Assembly: GCA_004843165.1 (NCBI GenBank) | Contig: CP039459.1 | Coordinates: forward strand, 1,751,001 to 1,815,000 | Origin: Acetobacteraceae bacterium | GTDB lineage: Bacteria; Pseudomonadota; Alphaproteobacteria; Acetobacterales; Acetobacteraceae | DNA: 64,000 bases | Direction: 5' to 3' | Part shown: piece by piece, positions 36,148 through 45,284 of the stretch | Layout of the letters: every line of letters begins with the position of its first letter | Position numbering within the stretch: the first letter of the stretch is position 1 | Translations under genes and position numbers: made by a program | The notes under the pieces: generated by a model | What the model was told of the DNA's origin: nothing | Seen by the model: the letters and a program-made list of their open reading frames with translations, nothing else | Database searches by the model: none

Positions 36148-37710
36148 ATGTCTTCAGACTTGCAGAAAGAAGCAGGAAAAATTTCTCCCATTGAAAAAGA
36201 AGTGAGACGGCGCCGTACTTTTGCAATTATTTCCCATCCAGATGCAGGTAAAACAACTTTAACAGAACGTATTTTACATGCTGCAGGCGCTATTCAAATG
36301 GCGGGTCATGTTCGTGCAAAAGGAGAGCGCCGCCGTACACGTTCTGACTGGTTGGCGATTGAACAGCAAAGAGGGATCTCTGTCGGTACTTCGGCGATGA
36401 CTTTTTCATGGTATGATTACGTCTTTAACTTGCTTGATACGCCGGGCCATGAAGATTTCTCCGAGGATACTTACCGTACTTTAACCGCTGTTGATTGCGC
36501 TATCATGGTGATTGATGCGGCAAAAGGGATTGAGGCAAGAACGCGAAAACTTTTTGAAATCTGTCGTTTAAGAGATATTCCTATTCTGACTTTGATCAAT
36601 AAAATGGATAGAGAATCAGAAGATTGTTTTGATCTTTTAGAGGAGATTTCTTCAGCTTTGGCGTTAGACGTGTGTCCGATTACATGGCCTGTCGGACGAG
36701 GTTCTCTTTTTTGCGGTGTTTATGACATTGCCTCAAATGAATGGCGTCTTTCAAAAGATATTCCTGAGGATGATGAAAGACGTGCAACAGCTTTGGAAGA
36801 AGCTGAAGTTGCCCGTGAACTTTTACCCAGTTTTGATGAAAAGGCCTTTTTAGAAGGTTCTCTTTCTCCTGTCTTCTTTGGTTCTGCCATTAAAGATATT
36901 GGTATCGTGGATTTGCTCACGGGACTTGCGGAAAAAGCACCTTTTCCAAAATCTCAAAATGCGATTGAGCGTGAGGTGAAAGCCGAAGAAGAAAATCTTA
37001 CGGCTTTGGTTTTCCGCATTCAGGCGAACATGGACCCTAATCATCGTGATCGTATGGCTTTTGCACGCATTTGTTCCGGTCGCTTGGAACGGGGAATGAA
37101 GCTTACCCATGTTCGTTCTGGAAAGCAGTTTTCCTTGAATGCCCCTCAATTTTTCTTTGCAAAAGATCGTCAAATTGCAGAAGAGGGCTATGCGGGTGAT
37201 GTTGTTGGTATTCCCAATAGAGGGAATTTACGCATTGGGGATAGTCTGACAGAGGGAGAAAATCTTCATTTTACGGGCGTTCCTTCTTTCGCTCCTGAAA
37301 TTTTACGTCGTGTACGTTTAACAGATGCGATGAAGGCAAAAAAACTCCGTCAGGGATTAAAAGAGCTTGGCGAGGAGGGGGTTAGCCAGATTTTTAAACC
37401 GATGGATGGCTCACAGCCTTTAATTGGTGTTGTTGGTACATTGCAGTTAGATGTGATGCAGGCTCGTCTGGAAGCAGAGTATAAGATCGAAGTAACTTTT
37501 GAAGGGACGAATTTTTCAGAAGTTCGTTGGGTACGTGGGGAACATTCTAAGTTAGAGGCTTTTTTTGCTACGCAACGCTCCTCGATTGCAGAAGATATTG
37601 ACGGTGACCCAGTCTTTTTATCCTCCTCTGCTTTTATGATGGAGCGGACAATTTCGGCATATCCGGATTTGGAATTTTTATCTATTAAGCGTTTGCAGAT
37701 AGAATCTTAA
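36148..37710 (+). CDS. prfC: peptide chain release factor 3
   Basis: A 520-residue translational GTPase that recycles RF1 and RF2 from the ribosome after termination. G-motifs are visible: G1 SHPDAGKTT, the switch I region RGISVGTSAM, G3 DTPGHEDF and G4 NKMDR, followed by the beta-barrel and the RF3-specific C-terminal domain. CAGGA precedes the ATG. Its TAA stop overlaps the stop of the converging EEP nuclease gene (shared bases 37707-37710). Confidence 0.96.
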   Translation: MSSDLQKEAGKISPIEKEVRRRRTFAIISHPDAGKTTLTERILHAAGAIQMAGHVRAKGERRRTRSDWLAIEQQRGISVGTSAMTFSWYDYVFNLLDTPGHEDFSEDTYRTLTAVDCAIMVIDAAKGIEARTRKLFEICRLRDIPILTLINKMDRESEDCFDLLEEISSALALDVCPITWPVGRGSLFCGVYDIASNEWRLSKDIPEDDERRATALEEAEVARELLPSFDEKAFLEGSLSPVFFGSAIKDIGIVDLLTGLAEKAPFPKSQNAIEREVKAEEENLTALVFRIQANMDPNHRDRMAFARICSGRLERGMKLTHVRSGKQFSLNAPQFFFAKDRQIAEEGYAGDVVGIPNRGNLRIGDSLTEGENLHFTGVPSFAPEILRRVRLTDAMKAKKLRQGLKELGEEGVSQIFKPMDGSQPLIGVVGTLQLDVMQARLEAEYKIEVTFEGTNFSEVRWVRGEHSKLEAFFATQRSSIAEDIDGDPVFLSSSAFMMERTISAYPDLEFLSIKRLQIES

Positions 37711-38582
37711 AGGTTGAGTTTCAGAGAAACAGCACAATGGTCAGAAAGGGTATAATGTACATCTTTCGGGTCAAAGGTTTGAACCGTTAAGCTGTTATTT
37801 ATTGGAAAAATCTGATCATTTTTATTTAAAATAAAGTGGTCAATGAAATATTCTCCCCCCTCACAAGGACTAGCTAAGCCTGCACTTGTGAGGATGAGAG
37901 GGGAAAGATTCCCCTTATTTAAGGTTTTAAAGATAAAATCAGAGGTAGAAAGCCTGCGATTGAAATCACCTAAAAGGATAAAGTTTTCCCCCTCTTTTTC
38001 CCGTGATGAAATCCAGTTTTTAAGGTCTTTAAATTGTTTATAGAGCAGAGGGCAGGAATGTTGTTTTTCTTTTTCCGTTCTTTCCCAGCACCCTGCCTTG
38101 AGATGAACGCCTAAAAGATGGATTTTTTTTTGGTTTTTAAAGGTAAGGGTGGCGTCCAGTCCTGAGCGCAGGGGGTGAGGAGAATCTGGATTGTCAGCTA
38201 GGTTTTTTAGATCAGAATTTTGCTGAACGGAAATCCCCCGTTTTTTTCGGATAGCCAAAACTTCCCTTTGAGGAATATTATCTTCTGTTTCGTACAGCTC
38301 ATAGTCGGAAGTTGGGAAAATTTTACTTGCGGCGGCAAGGCCATCCACTTCTTCCAAAAGAAGAATATCGGAAGAGAGCTTTTGCGCATAATATTTCAGT
38401 TTTCCCCAGTCTTGTGGGGTGCGTTTTGGAATATTTTCAGGAAGAGGATATTTTTTGATATTTTCTTGAGGAATTAGCCAGTTAAGATTCCATGTGGTTA
38501 TTTTTACTGATTCTGCAGAAGCAAAATCAGTAAAAATAGAAAGGCTTAAACAAAATAAGAGGAGACGAAGAAATAGTCTCAA
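37707..38582 (-). CDS. exported endonuclease/exonuclease/phosphatase-family protein
   Basis: The gene encodes 291 residues: a signal peptide (MRLFLRLLLFCLSLSIF, likely cleavage after ASA) followed by an EEP fold. Catalytic segments are ITTWNLNW (Asn), LLLEEVDG (metal Glu), GVHLKAGCW, FILLGDFNRR (DxN) and YTLSDHCAVSL (Asp-His). Members include extracellular nucleases and phosphodiesterases; the substrate is unknown. It lies 3 bases after the carbonic anhydrase gene on the same strand, so it is probably part of an alaS-carbonic anhydrase-EEP transcript. Confidence 0.85.
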   Translation of the reverse strand: MRLFLRLLLFCLSLSIFTDFASAESVKITTWNLNWLIPQENIKKYPLPENIPKRTPQDWGKLKYYAQKLSSDILLLEEVDGLAAASKIFPTSDYELYETEDNIPQREVLAIRKKRGISVQQNSDLKNLADNPDSPHPLRSGLDATLTFKNQKKIHLLGVHLKAGCWERTEKEKQHSCPLLYKQFKDLKNWISSREKEGENFILLGDFNRRLSTSDFIFKTLNKGNLSPLILTSAGLASPCEGGEYFIDHFILNKNDQIFPINNSLTVQTFDPKDVHYTLSDHCAVSLKLNL

Positions 38583-38585
38583 TAA

Positions 38586-39257
38586 TTATTTATGTTTGCT
38601 GAGACGTTTTAATTCCTCTGAAGTATCATGCGGCGCTGTATCTCCATCCTGGACAACAGAGATTTTTCCAGTGCCAATATTATAATACCATCCTCTAATA
38701 TTAATATGCCTTTTCTTTTTGGCTTCTTGGATAAAAGTATATGTTTTTAAATTCTTAATTTGAAGCCGCACATTTGCTTCTGTCAGTGTGCAACAAACAT
38801 CTACGGAAGGGTCAAAAGTTGTTTTTTTGACTTTCTCTAAGGCTGGCTGTGCATATTTTAGCCAATCTTCAAGATCATCTGCTGGCCACTCACCAGTTTT
38901 GTCAAATTGTTCCAAAGCTTTCATGGCACCACAATTTGAATGGCCGCAAACGACAATATTCTTAACTTTCATCACTTCGACAGCATAATGCAATGCAGCT
39001 CTTATGCTAGGATCCTTTGCCGAAGATGGCGGCACGATATTGCCGACATTTCTGATAATAAATAAATCCCCTGCGGAGGATTGTGTGATGAGATTAGGGA
39101 CAACACGGCTGTCTCCACAGGTAATAAATAAAGTATGAGGACTTTGTGCATTCGCAAGTTTACGAAATAAATCTTCTTCCTGCGGATATACTTCCTTACC
39201 AAATTTTTCGGCTCCTTCTAGGAGCGTTTTTAAAGAAGCGTCAGATTTTTTCGTCAT
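38586..39257 (-). CDS. beta-class carbonic anhydrase
   Basis: A 223-residue zinc enzyme interconverting CO2 and bicarbonate. The zinc site is visible as TCGDSRVVP (Cys, Asp/Arg dyad) and CGHSNCGAM (His, Cys). It is cytoplasmic, with no signal peptide, and would supply bicarbonate for carboxylases such as acetyl-CoA carboxylase. The ATG at 39257 has GGGA upstream; a GTG four codons earlier (39269) is possible. It starts 34 bases after the alaS stop on the same strand. Confidence 0.93.
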   Translation of the reverse strand: MTKKSDASLKTLLEGAEKFGKEVYPQEEDLFRKLANAQSPHTLFITCGDSRVVPNLITQSSAGDLFIIRNVGNIVPPSSAKDPSIRAALHYAVEVMKVKNIVVCGHSNCGAMKALEQFDKTGEWPADDLEDWLKYAQPALEKVKKTTFDPSVDVCCTLTEANVRLQIKNLKTYTFIQEAKKKRHINIRGWYYNIGTGKISVVQDGDTAPHDTSEELKRLSKHK

Positions 39258-39291
39258 TATTTTTCCCACTCAAAAAAATACTTAGATTATT

Positions 39292-41949
39292 TTACGCTAA
39301 ACGACGAAGGGAATCCTTCAACATTTTTTTTATGTCATCTTCAGAAGGGGTTTTACCACCGGCTTGTGCCGCATCTGGTTTTCCTCCTCCACCTTTGCCA
39401 CCCATAAGTTCAGAGGCTTTTTTGACCAGATCAATGGCACTTAATTTAGCGTGTAAATCTCTACCAAGTGCAATAGCGATACTGGATTTTTCACCATCAT
39501 AGGCGATAAGGGCGGCTAAGAGGTTGGGGCGGTCTTTAACAGCGGAAAGTGCCATTCCTTTAAGTTCTTTAGGATTAACTTCGCCAAGATTACGCACGAT
39601 TAGCTCGTAAGTATCAATTATTTCACCCGGCTTGTTCATTTCTGTCTGTGCTAATTTTCCTTGAAGTTGGCCAATTTGCGCAGAAAGAAGTTTTCGATCC
39701 TTCATGAGAGAAGAGATTTTTTCTGAGACATCTTGTGGTGTTGTTTTAAGAAGGGCAGAAATTTCTTTTAAAAGAGATGATTCCGACTTTGTATAGATTT
39801 CAGCAGCCTTTCCACAAAGCGCCTCGATGCGACGGACACCCTCTCCAACAGCACCTTCTGAAATAATTCTAAAGCTACCGATATCACCTGTCCGTTTGAC
39901 GTGCGTTCCACCGCAAAGTTCTCTGGAGAACGCAGCACCATCCTTATTTTCATTCATAGAAATGACACGGACACGATCGCCATATTTCTCGCCAAAAAGT
40001 GCCATAGCGCCTTTTTCTGTGGCTTCTTCTGGTGACATTTCCGCAATAATAATGGGTGTATTGGAGCGAATTTGCTCATTCACCGCATTTTCAACGGAAC
40101 GAATTTCATCCTCTGTAAGCGGTTTGGAATGACTAATGTCAAACCGTAAACTTTCAGGGGCATTGCGGCTGCCTTTTTGAGAGACATGCTCACCAAGGAT
40201 TTTACGCAATGCGGCATGTAAAAGATGTGTCGCAGAGTGATGCGCACGGATGGCATGACGGCGTTCAAGATCAATTCTTGCAGAAATTTTCATGCCGGGT
40301 TTCAGCAGACCTGTTTGGATCTTTGCATGATGTAGGAAAAGACCATTAGCTTGTTTTTTGGTATCAAAAATAGCAATTTTGAGCGGTGAATCATCTTGCG
40401 AAAGATTTTCTAAAATACCGTGATCGCCATCTTGGCCACCGCTTTCGCCATAAAAAGGTGTACGATCAAGAAGAATAATCACTTCACCAGAGGTGGCATT
40501 TGCTTCTGAAAGCTCATCACCATTTTTAAAAATAGCTTGAACACATGCCTCTGTTTCTGTGGAATCATAGCCAAAAAATTCGGTTTTTCCATATTTCTCA
40601 AAAGCTTTGATCCAATGGGAGGATTTAGCGGTTTCACCAGAACCAGACCAATTTTTCCGTCCCATTTCTTTTTGATGTGCCATTGCTTTTTCAAAGCCGG
40701 CAAGATCAAGTTCGATATTTTTTTCTCTTAAAATGTCTTGGGTAAGATCAATGGGAAAACCATAAGTATCATAAAGCCGGAAAGCGGTTTCACCTGATAA
40801 TTTCCGGTTTGTTGAAACGGTAGATAGCTCTTCCTCTAAAAGTCCCATGCCACGGTGAAGGAGAGAGAGAAACTTCTCTTCTTCCGTTTTCATCGTTTCG
40901 GTGATGAGAGAGCGATGCCTTTCCAGCTCAGGGTAAGCTTGCCCCATCTCTGTAATCAGCGCAGGCAGAAGGCGATAAAAAATAGGCTCTTTGGCACCCA
41001 TTTTATGAAGATGGCGCATTGCGCGGCGCATTATGCGGCGCAGTACATAACCACGACCTTCTCGTTCCGGGAGGACACCGTCTGCAATGAGGAAGGATGT
41101 AGATCTTAGATGGTCAGCAACCACACGATGGCTTGTTTTGAAATCGCCATCAGGGGATTGGCCGAGAAGATCCGCAGAGGCTTCAATAAGCGGACGGAAA
41201 ATATCAGTATCGTAATTATCGTGTTTGTTTTGCAAGATCGTTGCAAAACGCTCCAAGCCAAGACCTGTATCAATAGAAGGTTTTGGGAGAAGAATTTGCT
41301 GTTTTCCAGGCTCTTCATAATATTGCATGAAGACCAGATTCCAAATTTCTGTAAACCGGTCGCCATCCTCCTCAGGGCTACCCGGAGGGCCACCAGCAAT
41401 TTCAGGCCCGTGATCGTAGAAAATTTCAGAAGAAGGGCCGCAAGGACCAGTATCGCCCATGCGCCAAAAATTATCGGCAGTAGCGATTCTGATAATTTTT
41501 TCATCTGGGAGGGAGGCAATTTTTTTCCAAAGCTGAGCAGCTTCTTCATCTTCTGCGTAAACAGTGACCAAGAGTTTTTCTTTGGGAATTTTAAAATGCT
41601 CGGTAAGTAACTTCCACGCTTGTTGAATAGCTCTTTCTTTAAAATAATCACCAAAACTAAAATTTCCGAGCATTTCAAAAAAAGTATGGTGACGGGAAGT
41701 ATATCCCACGTTATCTAAATCATTATGCTTACCGCCGGCTCGAACAACTTTTTGAGAAGAGGTTGCTCTTGGAAATTCCGGCTTTTGCGTCCCCGCAAAA
41801 ATATCTTTAAAAGGCACCATTCCCGCATTTGTAAATAAAAGCGTTGGATCGTTTTGTGGAACGAGGGAACCGGATGGAACAATTTCATGCCCATTTTGCT
41901 TAAAGAATTCCAAAAAGGTGGAGCGGATATTGTTAGCGGTAAATGTCAT
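39292..41949 (-). CDS. alaS: alanyl-tRNA synthetase
   Basis: An 885-residue class II synthetase with editing activity. The catalytic part shows FLEFFKQNGHEIVPSGSLVP and TSRHHTFFEMLGNFSFGDYF. The editing domain has the zinc motifs HHSATHLLHAAL and CGGTHV. The C-Ala domain near the end has the conserved GGGGKPDAAQAGGK. The length is standard. It heads a minus-strand run with the carbonic anhydrase and EEP nuclease genes. Its upstream gap to the next plus-strand gene holds 235 bases with AT-rich palindromes only. Confidence 0.97.
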   Translation of the reverse strand: MTFTANNIRSTFLEFFKQNGHEIVPSGSLVPQNDPTLLFTNAGMVPFKDIFAGTQKPEFPRATSSQKVVRAGGKHNDLDNVGYTSRHHTFFEMLGNFSFGDYFKERAIQQAWKLLTEHFKIPKEKLLVTVYAEDEEAAQLWKKIASLPDEKIIRIATADNFWRMGDTGPCGPSSEIFYDHGPEIAGGPPGSPEEDGDRFTEIWNLVFMQYYEEPGKQQILLPKPSIDTGLGLERFATILQNKHDNYDTDIFRPLIEASADLLGQSPDGDFKTSHRVVADHLRSTSFLIADGVLPEREGRGYVLRRIMRRAMRHLHKMGAKEPIFYRLLPALITEMGQAYPELERHRSLITETMKTEEEKFLSLLHRGMGLLEEELSTVSTNRKLSGETAFRLYDTYGFPIDLTQDILREKNIELDLAGFEKAMAHQKEMGRKNWSGSGETAKSSHWIKAFEKYGKTEFFGYDSTETEACVQAIFKNGDELSEANATSGEVIILLDRTPFYGESGGQDGDHGILENLSQDDSPLKIAIFDTKKQANGLFLHHAKIQTGLLKPGMKISARIDLERRHAIRAHHSATHLLHAALRKILGEHVSQKGSRNAPESLRFDISHSKPLTEDEIRSVENAVNEQIRSNTPIIIAEMSPEEATEKGAMALFGEKYGDRVRVISMNENKDGAAFSRELCGGTHVKRTGDIGSFRIISEGAVGEGVRRIEALCGKAAEIYTKSESSLLKEISALLKTTPQDVSEKISSLMKDRKLLSAQIGQLQGKLAQTEMNKPGEIIDTYELIVRNLGEVNPKELKGMALSAVKDRPNLLAALIAYDGEKSSIAIALGRDLHAKLSAIDLVKKASELMGGKGGGGKPDAAQAGGKTPSEDDIKKMLKDSLRRLA

Positions 41950-42077
41950 AAGATTTAATAGATTCTGATTAAAGATGAAGGGGCATTAGAAGCCAAAATA
42001 TTCAAGTGTTTCTTAAGTTTATATCATAATTTTATTAAAAAAATAGATTTATATCTATAGAGGCTTCGGGAGCGGAA

Positions 42078-42102
42078 ATTATTTTTTCGAATTGAAAATA
42101 AT
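42078..42102. other. AT-rich palindrome between alaS and the small membrane protein gene
   Basis: ATTATTTT (42078-42085) and AAAATAAT (42095-42102) form an 8-bp inverted repeat with a 9-base spacer in the divergent intergenic region. It could be an operator or part of the alaS leader; no regulator is suggested by the sequence. Confidence 0.25.
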
Positions 42103-42184
42103 CATCACGTTTTTGTAGGAAATCTGATAAATTAGCGCATGAGTTTTGGAAAATAGAATGTTTCAAAAAAAGAGGGGTTCGGAA

Positions 42185-42445
42185 ATGAGTGGAAAATTTA
42201 GTAACAGGGGAAATAAAGGATCTGGTTCAAAAATTTTCGGAATTGGCTTGGCCGGTATTATTTTAATTGGCTTAGGCTCTCTTTATTTCTTGCAGCCAAA
42301 ACCCCCAAAATCTGAGACAGTTCATCAAACAGTTAGCCTGTCTCTTGGGGAGAGCTCTCCCGTGGCACCTTCGCCTTACAGTGAAAATGCCGGCGATTCT
42401 TCTTTGCCGACATTGCCGTTGGTTGGTAATTCTCAAACACATTAA
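42185..42445 (+). CDS. small single-pass membrane protein
   Basis: The gene encodes 86 residues: a Gly/Lys/Ser-rich cytoplasmic start (SGKFSNRGNKGSGSK), one transmembrane helix (IFGIGLAGIILIGLGSLYFL) and a short Pro/Ser-rich periplasmic tail. The frame is open from 42146, but the ATG at 42185 has a GAGGGG site 7 bases upstream. I recognise no family. It precedes xerC by 11 bases, so the two are probably co-transcribed. Confidence 0.6.
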   Translation: MSGKFSNRGNKGSGSKIFGIGLAGIILIGLGSLYFLQPKPPKSETVHQTVSLSLGESSPVAPSPYSENAGDSSLPTLPLVGNSQTH

Positions 42446-42456
42446 AATGCGCTGAT

Positions 42457-43377
42457 ATGTCAAAAACGGATTCAACACTGGTTGAGGAATTTTTAGATTT
42501 TTTTGTTGCGGAAAGAGGTGTTTCGCCGAGAACGCAGGAAGCCTATCGCCGGGATCTAAATCTTTTTACTATTTTTCTTGGGGGCGGACTTTGTAATGCA
42601 ACGGAAGAGGATGTTCGTGCATGGGTAAGAGAAGCCAGCCAGGAGCAGAAAAGCCCGGCAACGATTGCAAGACGTCTCGCAGCACTCCGGCAATTTTATA
42701 TTTTTCTAGGGGATGAAGGGCTTTGTGATTTTAATCCAGCACTTCGGGTTTCTTCGCCTAAAAAAGAGCAAACTTTGCCAAGAGTTTTGAGTGAAGTTGA
42801 GGTTGAGGCGCTTTTGGAAGGCGCTAAGAATCTCCTGCCTCAAAAAATAGCGCTTTCAGCCCATGCAATGCTGGAGATGCTCTATAGCTCTGGATTGCGC
42901 ATTTCTGAACTACGAACGCTTCCTGTTGCGCCTTTTTTGCGGGATTCTGAGGAGAGTCGTTCTGAAATGTTGTCCGTAAGGGGAAAGGGCGGAAAAGATC
43001 GCTTGGTTCCGATTTCGTTATCTGCATGGCGGGCAGCGGTTGCTCTTGCTAAATATAATCAAATTCAAAATCGGAATAATATTTATCTTTTTCCTGGAAG
43101 AAGTGGAAAGGCTCCTCTAACGCGCCAGGCATTTGATATTCTTTTATCAAAAGCGGCCATTTCGGGCGGTGTGGCTTCGGAGAGACTGTCTCCGCATGTT
43201 TTGCGGCATTCTTTTGCCACGCATCTGCTGGACCGTGGGGCGGATTTGAGGGCTTTGCAAACATTATTAGGGCATGAGGATATTGTAACAACGCAAATCT
43301 ATACCCATGTTCTAGAACGTCGTTTATCAGAGGCTGTTTCATATCACCCTATGTCAAAAGCGACAGAAAAAGTGTAA
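42457..43377 (+). CDS. xerC: site-specific tyrosine recombinase XerC
   Basis: A 306-residue tyrosine recombinase that with XerD resolves chromosome dimers at dif. The N-terminal SAM-like core-binding domain begins VEEFLDFFVAERGVSPRTQ. The catalytic domain has the first Arg in SSGLRISEL, the HxxR box HVLRHSFATHLL, LGHEDIVTTQIYTHV with the second His, and the Tyr nucleophile. XerC rather than XerD is inferred from overall resemblance and the accA neighbour. No dif site was recognised in the window. Confidence 0.87.
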   Translation: MSKTDSTLVEEFLDFFVAERGVSPRTQEAYRRDLNLFTIFLGGGLCNATEEDVRAWVREASQEQKSPATIARRLAALRQFYIFLGDEGLCDFNPALRVSSPKKEQTLPRVLSEVEVEALLEGAKNLLPQKIALSAHAMLEMLYSSGLRISELRTLPVAPFLRDSEESRSEMLSVRGKGGKDRLVPISLSAWRAAVALAKYNQIQNRNNIYLFPGRSGKAPLTRQAFDILLSKAAISGGVASERLSPHVLRHSFATHLLDRGADLRALQTLLGHEDIVTTQIYTHVLERRLSEAVSYHPMSKATEKV

Positions 43378-43466
43378 GAGAGTTGCAGTTAGAGTGAAAC
43401 ACTGTAAAAAGAGACAGATTGTCTGACAATTTAGAACAAGAGCAGAATACTTAAAGAAGAATCACT

Positions 43467-43510
43467 TAGAAGAGATCTTCTATGAGAGTGAGCTTAATTC
43501 TTTTTTAATT
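43467..43510 (+). terminator. possible terminator between xerC and accA
   Basis: A strong palindrome TAGAAGA-GA-TCTTCTA (43467-43482) is nested within weaker outer complementarity (AAGAATCACT against AGTG and ATTCTT) and followed by a T6 run at 43501-43506. It ends about 25 bases before the accA start. Confidence 0.5.
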
Positions 43511-43534
43511 AGTTTGCGTGCAACAGGGAACGCT

Positions 43535-44500
43535 ATGCGCCAATTTTTGGATTTTGAAAAATCAGTCGCCCAGCTTGAGGCAAAGGTCGGAGAGCTCAAA
43601 GGAGCCAGTGGAGCACAACTCGCTGAGGGTGAAGATTCTGATATTCAGGAAGATGTAATAAGTTTAGAGGAAAAGGTCGAAAGACGTCTAAGCCAGATTT
43701 ATAGCAATCTAACAGCGCATCAAAAGGTTCAAGTTGCACGGCATGCGCAACGTCCTCATGCGATCAATTATATCAAGGAATTAACAACCGATTTTACACC
43801 GCTTTCCGGTGATCGGCTTTTTGGCGATGATGATGCCATGGTAGGTGGACTCGCTAAGTTTAGAGGCGTTCCTGTTGTTGTTATCGGGACTGAGCGTGGT
43901 CATGATACGCAGACTCGTGTGAAACATAATTTTGGCATGGCGCGTCCTGAAGGATACCGCAAGGCGCAACGTTTAATGAAATTGGCGGCACGTTTTTCAC
44001 TGCCTATTTTGACTTTTGTTGATACTGCCGGTGCGTGGCCGGGAATTGATGCGGAGGCGCGCGGTCAGGCTGAGGCCATTGCACGTTCCACAGATATTGC
44101 TTTGCAAGTCGGCGTGCCAACCATTGCAACAATTATTGGTGAGGGAGGTTCTGGCGGTGCCATTGCAATTGCTGCTTCCGACCGTACATTGATGCTAGAA
44201 CATTCTATTTATTCTGTGATTTCTCCTGAGGCTGCCGCTTCTATTCTCTGGCGTGATCCTTCACATGCTTCAGTCGCTGCCGAAAGCCTAAAGCTTACAG
44301 CGCAAGATCTGAAATCTTTGGGTTTAATTCATCGTATTGTGAAAGAACCTGTTGGTGGGGCGCAACGTCTGCCGAAAAAGGCAATTCAAGCAGCAGGTGA
44401 TGCGATCTGGGAAGAATTGGAGATTCTGAGAGCCCTTTCTCCAGAAGAAATTCTATCTCAGCGCCGGACGAATTATTTCAAAATGACAAGAGCTCTCTAA
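43535..44500 (+). CDS. accA: acetyl-CoA carboxylase carboxyltransferase subunit alpha
   Basis: A 321-residue subunit that, with AccD, transfers carboxyl from carboxybiotin to acetyl-CoA, the first step of fatty acid synthesis. Conserved segments are FLDFEKSVAQLEAKV, DFTPLSGDRLFGDD, IGTERGHDTQTRVKHNFGM, FVDTAGAWPGIDAEARGQ and IGEGGSGGAIAI. The ATG at 43535 follows AGGGA; the frame extends to a GTG at 43514 that would add seven residues not typical of the family. Confidence 0.96.
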   Translation: MRQFLDFEKSVAQLEAKVGELKGASGAQLAEGEDSDIQEDVISLEEKVERRLSQIYSNLTAHQKVQVARHAQRPHAINYIKELTTDFTPLSGDRLFGDDDAMVGGLAKFRGVPVVVIGTERGHDTQTRVKHNFGMARPEGYRKAQRLMKLAARFSLPILTFVDTAGAWPGIDAEARGQAEAIARSTDIALQVGVPTIATIIGEGGSGGAIAIAASDRTLMLEHSIYSVISPEAAASILWRDPSHASVAAESLKLTAQDLKSLGLIHRIVKEPVGGAQRLPKKAIQAAGDAIWEELEILRALSPEEILSQRRTNYFKMTRAL

Positions 44501-44506
44501 AAGAGT

Positions 44507-45271
44507 TTACACTTGAAACTCTCCTTGTTGTGGAATGGCGCTGTATTTCTTGAAGATTTCAGGGAAGGCTGCAGCGGCCATCTCAACAGATTCTAAATAG
44601 TGCCCTTTCGCAACGAGAGTGACACCGTATTTTCCATTATGGCAAAAGGGATAAGATCCAAGTTCAGTATTTGGAAAATCTTTCTGTAACTGTTCAAGAT
44701 CTTCTGCAAATTCACTTTCGCCTAAATCAAAACTATGCCATGCCATACTATGGAGTGGTAATCCTTTGGGAAGTTTTGGAATGAGCCATTCTGCCATAGA
44801 TTTGAAAATATTTGGAACGCCAGCCATAACGTGAACATTTCCAATACTAAATCCTGGTGGCGCTGAAAGGCTATTTTCAATGGGTCGGCTACCTTGCGGC
44901 AGCCAAGCCATTTTTTCTGCCATTTTATTGCATTCCCCATTTTTTGAATTTTGCTTTAAAAGTTTAAAGGTCGGTTCATGTCGTCTGAGGGGGAGGTCAA
45001 AAGCTTCAGCAACGCTTATTGTTGTCTTGTCGTCATGGGTAGGCCCGATGCCGCCGCTTGTGAATATCTCGTCATAAGCAGCACGGCATGTCGTAATCGC
45101 TTGAATAATATGCGTTTTTTGATCGGGAATAATTCTGACTTCTGTTAAACGTATGCCGTGTTGATTTAATAGCTGTGCAAGGACAGGGAGATTTTTTTCT
45201 ATTGTCCGTCCAGAAAGAATTTCATCGCCAATGATTAAAAAACAGGCACGTGGAATTTTTGTATTTCTCAT
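44507..45271 (-). CDS. CinA/MoaB-type molybdopterin-binding-domain protein
   Basis: The gene encodes 254 residues matching the N-terminal molybdopterin-binding-like (MoCF) domain of CinA: ACFLIIGDEILSGRTIEKN, the FTSGGIGPTHDDKTTISVAEAF segment and VMAGVPNIFKSM. The C-terminal nicotinamide nucleotide deamidase domain of full-length CinA is absent, as in the short alphaproteobacterial form. CinA domains can hydrolyse ADP-ribose; the activity here is not known. The frame is open to 45364, but the ATG at 45271 has AAGGA upstream and lies 13 bases after the mutT stop. Confidence 0.85.
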   Translation of the reverse strand: MRNTKIPRACFLIIGDEILSGRTIEKNLPVLAQLLNQHGIRLTEVRIIPDQKTHIIQAITTCRAAYDEIFTSGGIGPTHDDKTTISVAEAFDLPLRRHEPTFKLLKQNSKNGECNKMAEKMAWLPQGSRPIENSLSAPPGFSIGNVHVMAGVPNIFKSMAEWLIPKLPKGLPLHSMAWHSFDLGESEFAEDLEQLQKDFPNTELGSYPFCHNGKYGVTLVAKGHYLESVEMAAAAFPEIFKKYSAIPQQGEFQV

Positions 45272-45284
45272 TGGAAAAAATCCT

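Noticed and set aside
41106-41678. 190-codon open frame on the minus strand inside alaS, with a plus-strand mate of 166 codons
   Set aside because: Both are shadows of the alaS coding sequence, which has full-length family similarity; the alternative translations are basic and low-complexity with no recognisable motif.
42457-43377. xerC as an integrase marking a mobile island
   Set aside because: The sequence fits chromosomal XerC, neighbours are core genes, and there is no flanking att-like repeat or tRNA.
43514-43534. GTG upstream start for accA
   Set aside because: The ATG at 43535 has a better ribosome binding site and gives the family N-terminus.
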